In this document: positions 54,701 to 62,272 of the stretch, one piece after another
How positions within the stretch are numbered: position 1 is the first letter of the stretch
Layout of the letters: every line of letters starts with the position of its first letter
From: Gordonia alkanivorans NBRC 16433
Lineage (GTDB): Bacteria; Actinomycetota; Actinomycetes; Mycobacteriales; Mycobacteriaceae
Length of the DNA: 64,000 nucleotides
Assembly: GCF_000225505.1 (NCBI RefSeq)
Contig: NZ_BACI01000014.1
Span: 1 to 64,000 of the forward strand
Reading direction: 5' to 3'
Made by a program: the position numbers and the translations under genes
Notes under the pieces: generated by a model
Seen by the model: only the letters and a program-made list of their open reading frames with translations
Database searches by the model: none
What the model was told of the DNA's origin: nothing

Positions 54701-55448
54701 ACCCGAGCTCGAACTGTGGCGGTCCCTCACCCGCCGGATGTTCGTGCCCTTCCACGACGGGACGATCAGCCAGTTCGAAGGCTACGACCGGCTCGAAGAA
54801 CTGGACTGGGAGGCCTACCGCGCCCGGTACGGGAGCATCCAACGCCTCGACCGCATCCTCGAGGCCGAGAACGACGATGTGACCCGGTACAAGGTGTCCA
54901 AGCAGGCCGACGTCCTCATGCTGTTCTATCTGCTGTCCGCGGAGGAGCTACGGGAACTGTTGGAGGACTTGGGTTATGGGCTACCGGCCGAAATGATTCC
55001 GCACACCATCGACTACTACATGGCGCGGACCTCGCACGGTTCGACGCTGAGTTCGGTGGTCCATTCGTGGGTCCTCGCCCGAGCCGACCGCGAGCACGCG
55101 GTGAAGTTCTTCGAGCAGGTGCTCGACGCCGACATCACCGACATCCAGGGCGGCACGACGTCGGAGGGCATCCACCTGGCGGCCATGTGCGGCAGCATCG
55201 ACCTGTTGCAGCGGTGCTTCACCGGCCTCGAACTCCGCAACGACCGGCTGATCCTCAATCCCCGGTGGCCGCGATCGCTGGGCGCACTGTCGTTTCGCAT
55301 CTACTACCGGCGACACCGGCTGAAGCTGACCGTCAGCGGCAGCGGCGTCGAGGTGACCTCCGAGCAACGAGACGTCGACCCGATCGATGTCCAGTGTCGC
55401 GACTCGTTCGTGCAACTCGCCCCCGGACAAACGGTCGAGTTCTCATGA
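51798..55448 (+). CDS. otsB1: OtsB1-like fusion: trehalose-phosphatase HAD plus GH65 domain
   Basis: 1216-aa multidomain protein resembling M. tuberculosis Rv2006. About 1-165 is a degenerate beta-phosphoglucomutase-like HAD domain; 175-420 is a trehalose-phosphatase HAD with VVFLDFDGTLSEIV (D181, D183) and IYFGDDLPDEDAF; about 427 to the end is a GH65 glycoside phosphorylase domain with VIGPDEFHAGYP, where E915 is the likely catalytic acid. The ATG at 51798 is chosen; ATGs at 51807 and 51729 are alternatives and the long frame upstream is non-coding. The first HAD domain lacks its normal DxD start. Activity on trehalose phosphate is uncertain, as for OtsB1. Confidence 0.9.
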   Translation: MGTMRTVTIDARLHDGVVFGLDSVDLEADSALLRSTGALVHRLRGFGIACGVHSSHRDLPALLDAAGMGDLPALVGPPDRGALRHVAGSLGVSPARCVAVESSTAGVAAARSGAFALVIGVDGTASADELRRHGADAVLEHPADIRTRLGGARIATMPDAVTYLEHLNAIAVARRPVVFLDFDGTLSEIVNDPAAATLVDGAGEALSRLSELCPVAIISGRDLPDIRQRVGIPGLWYAGCHGLELVGPDGEHRVNDVARASTSEVTAATADLRQRFADSAGVLVESKQFSVAVHYRNAAPDLADEIVAGAREIGVRHGLRALPGRKVLELRPDVDWDKGRAVDWILHQVGAADDESIPIYFGDDLPDEDAFDRVATDGLGVVVCADENRDRRTAAQFAVESPAAVPALLRRVVDLVAQAAQPSSAWSLIYDHYDPGAEKLREALCTVGNGCFATRGAAPESVAGAIHYPGTYAAGVYNRLSDDLPAGMVENESLVNLPNWLPLTFRIDDGENFDIDAVEILAFRQILDLRRAVLIRDIRFRDAHGRTTKLRQRRFVSMDRPHVCALETSVLAEDWSGRVEFSSVLDGEVANTGVDRYRELAGRHLTAHETSAPTLDSVLLRVQTNQSRVQIAMAARTTVWRGNEQLPAHRDLVSDHGRIGHLLTVDVTAGEEVVVEKVVTLYTSRDRGISEPGMAAADGLTRLGRFHGLLADHARACVRLWDLCRIDLEDQPDPQRAIRFHMLHMLQVVSHNTVDTDVGIPARGLHGEAYRGHIFWDEMYVLPVVTPRLPRLAEALLRYRYRRLDEARIAARDAGHRGAMYPWQSGSDGREESQKLHLNPRSGRWNPDPSARQHHVGLAIAYNVWQYFQITHDLDFLIGPGAEMLVEIARFWADLAEYDPDRDRYVIRGVIGPDEFHAGYPDAPYDGIDNNAYTNVMAVWVIRRALDALATIPQRDRVNLLVDLGLREPELELWRSLTRRMFVPFHDGTISQFEGYDRLEELDWEAYRARYGSIQRLDRILEAENDDVTRYKVSKQADVLMLFYLLSAEELRELLEDLGYGLPAEMIPHTIDYYMARTSHGSTLSSVVHSWVLARADREHAVKFFEQVLDADITDIQGGTTSEGIHLAAMCGSIDLLQRCFTGLELRNDRLILNPRWPRSLGALSFRIYYRRHRLKLTVSGSGVEVTSEQRDVDPIDVQCRDSFVQLAPGQTVEFS

Positions 55449-56413
55449 GATCGAGATCTCTCCGTCGCCGAACCCCGGTGAGAGTGCGCGTACTCCGCCT
55501 GATCGTCGCCGCCGTCGTCGCGACGGTGGCCGGACTCGTCCGTGTCGCCTATGTCCGCGACCTGGTCGCAGCTCGCAAACGGATCGGGTCGACCCCCCGA
55601 CACATGGTCGAGTCGCGGTTCGGTGCGATCGATTACGCGGGACGCGGCGCCGGAGACCCACTGTTGGTGAGCCACGGCATCTTTCAGGGCTGCGATGGCG
55701 GACTGCTGTCGATGCGCGACCTGGTGGCGGACAGCCGGATCATCGCGCCGTCGCGCTTCGGCTACCTGGGATCGATGATGCCCGACGGTGCCTCGGTCGA
55801 CGACCAGGCAGATGCATTCGCGGAATTGCTCGACCACCTCGGGTATCACGAGGTGGACGCCGTCGGGCTCTCGGCCGGCACGAGCGCCGCGGTCCGGTTC
55901 GCGCTTCGACATCCCGGACGGGTCCGGCATCTGGTCGTCATCTCGGGCAGCTTCCCGGGCAGCCGGACGACACGCATCCCGCCACGATGGGCTCGATCGT
56001 TCTACAACGATCCGGCGATGTGGTGGCTGAAGCACTTCGCCCGCCCGGCGTTCTTCCGCCTACTGGGTGTGCCCAGGGGTTTCCCACGTTCCCCCGCCCA
56101 GCGCCACGTCCTGACGGAGTTGTCGAACGCGATCTTCCCCATCGGCTTACGCAGGCGGGGTGCGGTCTTCGACGCATATGTCGCCGACCCCGAGATCAAC
56201 ACGTACCCACTCGAGGAGATCGCTGTCCCGACGCTCATCGTCCACGCCGTGGATGATCCACTGACGTCGTATTCCGCGGCCGCCGAGGCGGCGTCGAGGA
56301 TTCCCGGCGCGCGACTGGTCAGCCTCGACTCCGGTGGACACCTGTTGCTCGGTCAGAGCGAACGGGTGCGTCGGGAACTCGCGGACTTCCTGGCTCAGAA
56401 CCCGGACGGCTGA
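55445..56413 (+). CDS. alpha/beta hydrolase with N-terminal membrane anchor
   Basis: 322 aa. An Arg-rich start and a helix at about 16-36 are followed by an alpha/beta hydrolase fold. Nucleophile S143 sits in GLSAGTS, the acid is D270 or D271 in HAVDDP, and the base is H299 in SGGHLLLG. The ATG overlaps the OtsB1-like stop as ATGA, so the two are co-translated. Substrate unknown; an envelope ester is possible. Confidence 0.87.
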   Translation: MRSRSLRRRTPVRVRVLRLIVAAVVATVAGLVRVAYVRDLVAARKRIGSTPRHMVESRFGAIDYAGRGAGDPLLVSHGIFQGCDGGLLSMRDLVADSRIIAPSRFGYLGSMMPDGASVDDQADAFAELLDHLGYHEVDAVGLSAGTSAAVRFALRHPGRVRHLVVISGSFPGSRTTRIPPRWARSFYNDPAMWWLKHFARPAFFRLLGVPRGFPRSPAQRHVLTELSNAIFPIGLRRRGAVFDAYVADPEINTYPLEEIAVPTLIVHAVDDPLTSYSAAAEAASRIPGARLVSLDSGGHLLLGQSERVRRELADFLAQNPDG

Positions 56414-56568
56414 TGCCGGCAAACCCGACTGCCGGCGCACACCGGGTCGAAGATCGTGCCGGGGAAGACCCAAAGGGGCCCGTGTCCCCACGGTCGCGAG
56501 TAACGTGCGCGAACACGGCCGCGTATCTTCTGAAAGCGCGACGACACACCGGTTCGAGGTGATATCGA

Positions 56569-59196
56569 ATGTCGACCATCCGCGAGAACGCCGAAGCACC
56601 AACACTCGATCTGACCGATGTCGACGCCGCGGTCGAGAGGGCCGCGGCCGCCGCGACGGAGTTCCGCACGCTGGATCAGCAACGGGTCGACGCGATCGTC
56701 GCGGCCATGGCACGGGCCGGGGTGAGGGCCGCCGCCGAACTCGCCGCGGTGGCGATCGAGGAGACCGGCTTCGGGGTCTTCGAGGACAAGGTCGTCAAGA
56801 ACTACATCGCCACGGAGTTCCTCTACGACCACCTCAAGGACAAGAAGTCGGTGGGCGTGATCGAGGAGGACGCCGAACGCGATGTCGCGCGCGTGGCCGA
56901 GCCGATCGGCGTCGTCCTCGCGATCACTCCGGTCACCAATCCCACGTCGACGGTGCTGTACAAGGCGATCATCGCGGCAAAGACCCGCAATGCCATCATC
57001 TTTCGCCCCTCACCGGTGGCGGCGCATTCCTGCGAACGGACGGTGGCGATCCTGCGCGAGGCAGCCGAGGCGGCCGGCATGCCCCCCGGCGCCCTGCAGG
57101 TGATTCCCGACGCCGCCCATGAGGTCACCCACTACCTGTTCCGGCACCGGCTCGTCGACTTCATCTGGGTCACCGGTGGACAGAAGATCGTCGCACTCGC
57201 CAACGCAGCCGGCAAACCAGGGCTCGGCGTCGGCCCCGGCAACGCACCGATCTACCTGCACCGAACCGCCGACATCAAGGGTGCCGTCGTCGACATCCTG
57301 ATCTCCAAGACCTTCGATGCCTCCGTCATCTGCCCCGCCGAACAGACCTGCATCGTCGACGACGCGATCTACGACGCCACGGTTGCAGAGTTCCGTCGGA
57401 TGGGCGCTCACCTGCTCACCGACGAGCAGGCGACGGCCATCGCCGACTTCGCGTTCGGCGACGGCGACAAGGTCAACCTCGGCGCGCTCGGCCAGCAGGC
57501 TCCCGAGTTGGCCGCCCGAGCCGGTTTCACCGTCGACCCCGCGGTGAAGGTGCTGCTGGCGCCACTTCCGTCGGATCTGGACGAGCTCGCGATCCACCCG
57601 CTGGTGCAGGAGAAGCTGATGCCCGTCCTCGGACTCGTCCGCGCCCGCGACGTGCAGCACGGGATCGACGCCGCGGTCCTGGTCACCGAGCACGGCGGCC
57701 TCGGCCACACCTCGGCCGTCTATACCGCCGACGAGTCGGTCGTCGACGCCTTCAGTGCCGCCGTACGCACCGGGCGGATTCTCGTCAACGCACCCACCGC
57801 AGTCGGGGCGCTGGGCGGGATCTACAACGACCTCGCGCCCACCTTCTCGCTGGGCTGCGGCACCTGGGGCGGGTCGAGCACCACCGAGAACGTGAACTAC
57901 CTGCAGTTGCTGAACATCAAGACCGTGGCCCGTCGACGGTCCCCGTCCCAGTGGTTCCGCGTGCCCGCGAACACCTTCTTCAACGCCGGCGCACTGGACA
58001 ATCTCCGCGACGTCCCGTGTACGGATGTCGTGGTCGTCACCGATGTCCTGAGCGAAGAACGCGGCGTGGTCGACGAGCTGCGTGCCCACCTGCGCGCACA
58101 GCACGTCAGGGTCTTCGCCGAGGTCGAGCCGGAACCGGATGAAGCGACGATCCGTCGGGGCGTCGCGGTGCTGCAAGGTCAGCGGCCGGATCTGCTCATC
58201 GCCGTCGGAGGCGGGTCGGTGCTCGACGCCGCCAAGGCGATCCGGCTCTTCTACGAGCACCCTGAGACCGACCTTGCGGAGTTGACGCTGCCGTTCCTCG
58301 ATCCCCGGAAGCGGATCGCGGAGTACCCCCAGGACCCGCACACACTGCGACTGGTCGCGATTCCCACCACCGCCGGCACCGGTTCCGAGGTGTCGCCGGC
58401 CGCGGTGCTGACCGTAGCGGGCCGCAAGGAGACCCTCGTCGATTACTCGCTCGTCCCGGACATGGCGATCGTGGACCCGACACTGACCCTTTCCATGCCG
58501 CGCACGCTGACCGTCGACACCGGCATCGATGCGCTCACCCATGCGCTGGAAGCCGTCGCCTCGATCTTCGCCTCCCCGTACACCGACGCGTTCTGCGTCC
58601 AGGCCGCCCGACTGATCTTCGACGCGCTGCCCCGTGCGTACGACGATCCGGCCGACCTCGCGGCCCGAACCGACATGGCCAACGCGGCCACTCTCGCGGG
58701 TTTGGCCTTCTCGAACGCGTTCGTGGGGACCAATCACGCTCTCGCCCATGCCGTCGGCGCCAGGTTCAATATCGCGCACGGTCGGGTCAATGGTGTGTTC
58801 CTACCGCACACTCTGCGCTACAACGCCTCCGTGCCGACCAAGTTCATGCCCGCGCCGGGCTATTCGGCGTACGTCGCGCCGGACAAGTATGCGCAACTGG
58901 GTCGGGTCGTCTTCGGCGGCCGCGAACCGGCCGAGAGCCGGCGCCGGCTGTTCCAGGGCGTGGACGATCTGTTGCGCAGGTTGGGAATGCCACGCACACT
59001 CGCCGAGATCGGCGTGCCCGAAGCCGAGTTCCTCGACGCGCTGCCACAGCTGGCGATGACCGCCTTCGGTGATCTGAGCAACCGCACCAACCCGCGGATG
59101 CCGCTGATCAGTGAGATCACCGACCTGCTCCGGCTCGGGTACTTCGGTGAGACGGGCGGGCTCGGCGCCGACGATCCCGCTACGCAACCGCGATGA
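56569..59196 (+). CDS. adhE: bifunctional acetaldehyde-CoA/alcohol dehydrogenase
   Basis: 875-aa fusion. The N-terminal aldehyde dehydrogenase domain has its thiol C255 in SVICPAEQTC; the C-terminal iron-dependent alcohol dehydrogenase has D654, H658, H723 and H737 as metal ligands, nearly the same numbering as E. coli AdhE, plus GGGSVLDAAKAIR for NAD. It would reduce acetyl-CoA to ethanol or run the reverse. AdhE is unusual in mostly aerobic Mycobacteriales. The stop overlaps the convergent GT87-like gene by 17 bases. Confidence 0.94.
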   Translation: MSTIRENAEAPTLDLTDVDAAVERAAAAATEFRTLDQQRVDAIVAAMARAGVRAAAELAAVAIEETGFGVFEDKVVKNYIATEFLYDHLKDKKSVGVIEEDAERDVARVAEPIGVVLAITPVTNPTSTVLYKAIIAAKTRNAIIFRPSPVAAHSCERTVAILREAAEAAGMPPGALQVIPDAAHEVTHYLFRHRLVDFIWVTGGQKIVALANAAGKPGLGVGPGNAPIYLHRTADIKGAVVDILISKTFDASVICPAEQTCIVDDAIYDATVAEFRRMGAHLLTDEQATAIADFAFGDGDKVNLGALGQQAPELAARAGFTVDPAVKVLLAPLPSDLDELAIHPLVQEKLMPVLGLVRARDVQHGIDAAVLVTEHGGLGHTSAVYTADESVVDAFSAAVRTGRILVNAPTAVGALGGIYNDLAPTFSLGCGTWGGSSTTENVNYLQLLNIKTVARRRSPSQWFRVPANTFFNAGALDNLRDVPCTDVVVVTDVLSEERGVVDELRAHLRAQHVRVFAEVEPEPDEATIRRGVAVLQGQRPDLLIAVGGGSVLDAAKAIRLFYEHPETDLAELTLPFLDPRKRIAEYPQDPHTLRLVAIPTTAGTGSEVSPAAVLTVAGRKETLVDYSLVPDMAIVDPTLTLSMPRTLTVDTGIDALTHALEAVASIFASPYTDAFCVQAARLIFDALPRAYDDPADLAARTDMANAATLAGLAFSNAFVGTNHALAHAVGARFNIAHGRVNGVFLPHTLRYNASVPTKFMPAPGYSAYVAPDKYAQLGRVVFGGREPAESRRRLFQGVDDLLRRLGMPRTLAEIGVPEAEFLDALPQLAMTAFGDLSNRTNPRMPLISEITDLLRLGYFGETGGLGADDPATQPR

Positions 59197-60544
59197 CGTC
59201 ATCTCGTGCCGGCGTCCGCGCCTCGGCACGACGCCGCGCGACCGAGTGTCCGACCAGGGTCGCCACCACGGTGACGGCGAGCAGCAGCGGGTAGCAACCG
59301 GCGTAGATCACGGCCAGTACATGGCCGCCCACGCCCGGGCCGGGACTTCGCGGCATCATGAACAGCCCCAGCGAGATCGCGTGATCAGAAGTCAGATAGG
59401 GCCCGCTGTCCCACCAGTGCCGCCACCAGGTGAAGGTGAGCGCGACGACGCCGGCCGGGGCGAGCCAGTACCACCAGGTCTGACGCGACCCATGCCGCAG
59501 GGCGAGATCGAGGGTCACCAGGAGCAGCGGTACGCACCACACCCAGTGGTGTCCCCATGCGAACGGCGACACCGCGCACATCGTCATCCCCACGATCGTC
59601 GCGGCCAGGAGCGGCTGCGACATCCGCCGGGCGACGACCGCGGCCCACAGGCCCAGTACCGCGACCACCAGTGCCGCGGGCACCCACAGCCACGACGGCG
59701 CCTCGAACACCGGCCCGCCCGGTCCCGGATGGCTGAAACGCCGGACGTCGAGGTGTGCCAGCATCTGCGAACCGAAGCCGCGGACCGACTGGTTGGCAGG
59801 CGAATCGGCACGGCCGATGCGGGCGGACTCGAACAGGTGACGAGTCCAGTACGTCCGGGCATCCGACCCGATGACGAGGAATCCGATCGCGACCGTGGCG
59901 CCGAAGGTGGCGATCGCGGTGGCCGCCGCACGCCACTGCCGCGTGACGACCAGATAGAAAACCGCGAACAGCGGCATCAGCTTGAGTCCGGCGGCGATCC
60001 CGAGCGCGATCCCCCGCCACCGCGAATCGACGCGCAGGAAGACCAGGTCGGTGAGGACAAGCGCCATCACGACGAGATTGATCTGGCCGAGCCAGATGGT
60101 GGTCCGCACGGGTTCGAGCGCGGTGACCGCGATCGAGAACAGGGCGGCGAACACGATGAGGCGGGCACCCAACCGGTAGCCCAGGCTGCGCGTGCCCAGC
60201 GCCACCACCGCGACGAGTGCGGCGAAACCGGTTGCCCACCAGATGATGTCGGCGAACCCGGCACCCAGCACGGCGAGCGGCACGAAGGCGATCGCCGCGA
60301 ACGGCGGATACGTGAAGTGCAGGCGCCACAGGACCGGGGCGTCGTAGAGGGGGCGCGAGTCGAGCACGGCGTCGGCGCCGGCACGGTAGACGCGGACATC
60401 GGTCGCGTTCTCGAACAGCCCGTAGAACGGATTGGTGATCGGGAAAGCGCTGATGTGCCAGGCGATCACGCCGAGAGCCGCGATCCCCGCCAGCACGATC
60501 GCCCACGTCGGGATGGAACGGGAGTGGACGGTCGGTGCGGACAC
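59180..60544 (-). CDS. GT87-like polyprenol-dependent membrane glycosyltransferase
   Basis: 454-aa polytopic membrane protein of the DUF2029/GT87 type, with about ten hydrophobic segments. A conserved acidic site TDVRVYRAGADAVL follows the first helix, then LYDAPVLWRLHFTYPPFAAI and a WLGQINLVVMALVL stretch. These features are shared with mycobacterial mannosyl- or arabinosyltransferases such as PimE and AftC, so a role in PIM or arabinan assembly is likely; which sugar is unknown. Overlaps adhE tail to tail. Confidence 0.85.
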   Translation of the reverse strand: MSAPTVHSRSIPTWAIVLAGIAALGVIAWHISAFPITNPFYGLFENATDVRVYRAGADAVLDSRPLYDAPVLWRLHFTYPPFAAIAFVPLAVLGAGFADIIWWATGFAALVAVVALGTRSLGYRLGARLIVFAALFSIAVTALEPVRTTIWLGQINLVVMALVLTDLVFLRVDSRWRGIALGIAAGLKLMPLFAVFYLVVTRQWRAAATAIATFGATVAIGFLVIGSDARTYWTRHLFESARIGRADSPANQSVRGFGSQMLAHLDVRRFSHPGPGGPVFEAPSWLWVPAALVVAVLGLWAAVVARRMSQPLLAATIVGMTMCAVSPFAWGHHWVWCVPLLLVTLDLALRHGSRQTWWYWLAPAGVVALTFTWWRHWWDSGPYLTSDHAISLGLFMMPRSPGPGVGGHVLAVIYAGCYPLLLAVTVVATLVGHSVARRRAEARTPARDDVIAVA

Positions 60545-60643
60545 GCGGGCGAGACTACGCCCGAGCTGTGATCCAGATCACGAGAAACGCCGACGGTGCG
60601 CGAGTCGTTGCCGATTCGCGTCGAAACAGCACCCAGCACGCAG

Positions 60644-60672
60644 AAAGCCCCGCCGAGACTCGGCGGGGCTTT
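60644..60672 (-). terminator. terminator of tRNA-Val(CAC)
   Basis: Perfect 12-bp stem AAAGCCCCGCCG (60644-60655) with its complement at 60661-60672, 5-base loop and TTT run on the minus strand, 7 bases beyond the tRNA end. Confidence 0.8.
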
Positions 60673-60678
60673 TCTCTG

Positions 60679-60750
60679 TGGTCCCGGCTGGGATCGAACC
60701 AGCGACCTTCCCGGTGTGAACGGGACGCTCTTCCACTGAGCCACGGGACC
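60679..60750 (-). tRNA. tRNA-Val(CAC)
   Basis: Cloverleaf on the minus strand: acceptor GGTCCCG paired with CGGGACC, anticodon stem TCCCG/CGGGA, loop TTCACAC with anticodon CAC, T arm GCTGG-TTCGATC-CCAGC. The discriminator is A; CCA is not encoded. It reads GTG valine codons, which are very frequent here. Confidence 0.95.
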
Positions 60751-60799
60751 GTGTCGGGCGCCTGATGTCTGTGACAGGGGCGCCTGCGCACGAGCCAGA

Positions 60800-60828
60800 A
60801 GATTACACGGCTTGCGCAGAGTTCCCAA
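60800..60828 (-). promoter_or_regulatory. promoter of tRNA-Val(CAC)
   Basis: Minus-strand -35 TTGGGA (60823-60828) and -10 TAATCT (60800-60805), spacing 17 bases, placed about 50 bases before the tRNA 5' end. Confidence 0.55.
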
Positions 60829-60925
60829 ATCACGGACGTGCGCCACGTCACAGACGTCCGATTCGGCAGCCACCGGGAATCACACGCTGGGAATTCGCCG
60901 TTCGTCAAGCGTCTGACCTGCCGAT

Positions 60926-60955
60926 TTGTAAAGTCCGGAATCGATCGCGTAAGTT
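60926..60955 (+). promoter_or_regulatory. promoter of the plus-strand tRNA cluster
   Basis: -35 TTGTAA (60926-60931) and -10 TAAGTT (60950-60955), spacing 18 bases, about 50 bases before tRNA-Gly. Confidence 0.5.
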
Positions 60956-61003
60956 TCTCTTCGCACCGCGAGCAGCAAGATCCACAAGATCGCTCGTGGG
61001 CAT

Positions 61004-61076
61004 GCGGATGTAGCGCAGCTGGTAGCGCATCACCTTGCCAAGGTGAGGGTCGCGGGTTCGAATCCCGTCATCCGCT
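61004..61076 (+). tRNA. tRNA-Gly(GCC), copy 1
   Basis: Acceptor GCGGATG/CATCCGC, anticodon stem TCACC/GGTGA, loop TTGCCAA with anticodon GCC, T arm GCGGG-TTCGAAT-CCCGT. Discriminator T; CCA not encoded. Identical in sequence to the copy at 61347. Confidence 0.96.
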
Positions 61077-61099
61077 CGGCGCGAGTCGACCTCGCATCT

Positions 61100-61170
61100 G
61101 GTGGTGTGGCCGAGTGGTGAGGCAACGGCCTGCAAAGCCGTGTACACGGGTTCGATTCCCGTCGCCACCT
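61100..61170 (+). tRNA. tRNA-Cys(GCA)
   Basis: Acceptor GGTGGTG/CGCCACC with one G-U pair, anticodon stem ACGGC/GCCGT, loop CTGCAAA with anticodon GCA, T arm ACGGG-TTCGATT-CCCGT. CCA not encoded. Confidence 0.95.
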
Positions 61171-61197
61171 CCACGCATCACAACTCAACACAGTCCC

Positions 61198-61272
61198 GCG
61201 CGATTAGCTCAGTGGGAGAGCGCTTCCCTGACACGGAAGAGGTCACAAGTTCAATCCTTGTATCGCGCACCA
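61198..61272 (+). tRNA. tRNA-Val(GAC)
   Basis: Acceptor GCGCGAT/ATCGCGC, anticodon stem CTTCC/GGAAG, loop CTGACAC with anticodon GAC, T arm ACAAG-TTCAATC-CTTGT. A CCA end is encoded (61270-61272), unlike its neighbours. Confidence 0.95.
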
Positions 61273-61283
61273 CGAGAGAAGTC

Positions 61284-61310
61284 AGCCCCGGTCCCCGGCC
61301 GGGGCTTTCT
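61284..61310 (+). terminator. terminator after tRNA-Val(GAC)
   Basis: Stem AGCCCCGG (61284-61291) with complement at 61299-61306, 7-base loop, then TTCT. It ends the Gly-Cys-Val transcript. Confidence 0.7.
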
Positions 61311-61346
61311 CTTGGCCACGCGGGCAGTGCCATCGCTCGTGAGCAT

Positions 61347-61419
61347 GCGGATGTAGCGCAGCTGGTAGCGCATCACCTTGCCAAGGTGAGGGTCGCGGGT
61401 TCGAATCCCGTCATCCGCT
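61347..61419 (+). tRNA. tRNA-Gly(GCC), copy 2
   Basis: Same 73 bases as 61004-61076 with the same anticodon GCC. The identity extends upstream: 90 bp at 60989-61078 and 61332-61421 match except at one base, so this is a recent tandem-type duplication that spans the tRNA and its 5' flank. Confidence 0.96.
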
Positions 61420-61430
61420 CGTAGGAAGAA

Positions 61431-61460
61431 AAGCCCCGGTCCCCGGACCGGGGCTTTTCT
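61431..61460 (+). terminator. terminator after second tRNA-Gly
   Basis: Stem AAGCCCCGGTCC (61431-61442) with complement at 61445-61456 and a TTTTCT run; strong GC-rich hairpin. Confidence 0.75.
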
Positions 61461-61572
61461 GTGACTTGCACGTGCCCAGCGACGGCAAATTCGTGCCATG
61501 TCATCCAGATCTCACCATTGGACATTTGACCCGTCCATAGCGTCCCGAACAGGTCGGGACAAGACGAAATGG

Positions 61573-62190
61573 GTGAGGCAATTGATCAAACGGACCATCG
61601 TTACCGGACTGGCGACGGTCGCCGCCGGGGGGTTGGCGCTCTCCATCGCACCCGGTGTCGCGCAGGCAGCCGACAACGGTCAGCGGACAGGTCCTGTCCA
61701 GTTCTGGGCCGAGAACCAGGGAAACTGCAAGGTGGAGTTCACCATCAAGAACACCACCAACGTCACGAGCTAAACGATCGACTGGCAGATCGACGACGAA
61801 CCGCTGCGCGACGTCGACTATGCCGACTTCAAGGTCGGACGGACCGGTGGGATGCACACGACGGTCAACGATGCCCCGCGGTGGCCGGACGACATCGCAA
61901 CCGAAGGTGAGAACACCGAGCAGAACCGGTGGATGGTGAGCAACCGCAGCGTGTCCACAGCCACGTACACCAAAGATCTGAAGAATCTGAGCGACTCCTA
62001 CAATCCGCCGCTCCCCAATCCGGACGCCGCGACACACACGGTGAAGTACCGGATGGTCCTCGGCCCGCCCGGGAACAACGGTGAAGGCGGGGGCGAATGG
62101 ATCGGGAACCGTGAGTGGCACACCGTGACCGTGACCGGTTGCGCCGGCTCCGGAGGCGGCTCGCTCGACGGTCTCTTCGGTTCCAGCTGA
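61573..62190 (+). pseudogene. secreted protein gene interrupted by an in-frame TAA
   Basis: From the GTG at 61573 (ATG at 61498 is an alternative) the frame encodes a clear signal peptide, with cleavage after A32 (GVAQA-A), then a mature domain with QFWAENQGNCKVEFTIKNTT. A TAA at 61771-61773 stops it. The same frame then stays open for 138 codons to a TGA at 62190, and continues the same kind of sequence: IDWQIDDEPLRDVDY, a YRMVLGPPGN segment, WHTVTVTGC and a Gly/Ser-rich end. One base change would join the halves into about 205 residues with two cysteines. Probably a nonsense mutation, sequencing error or readthrough gene. Function unrecognised. Confidence 0.75.
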
Positions 62191-62205
62191 GTTCATCGCC
62201 ATGTT

Positions 62206-62240
62206 CGCGGGGCCGGAATCAGGTGACTTTCGGCCCCGCG
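62206..62240 (+). terminator. terminator after the interrupted secreted-protein gene
   Basis: 13-base arms at 62206-62218 and 62228-62240 (12 of 13 paired, rich in GC) with a 9-base loop; no U-run follows. It separates this gene from the ABC transporter genes. Confidence 0.55.
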
Positions 62241-62272
62241 ATCGGGGCGCCCGACGGTCTTAGTCTGGGAAT

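Noticed and set aside
60640..61460. Repeated GC-rich hairpins as a possible CRISPR or repeat array
   Set aside because: Each is a terminator following a tRNA or tRNA group; spacing is irregular and there are no spacers or cas genes.
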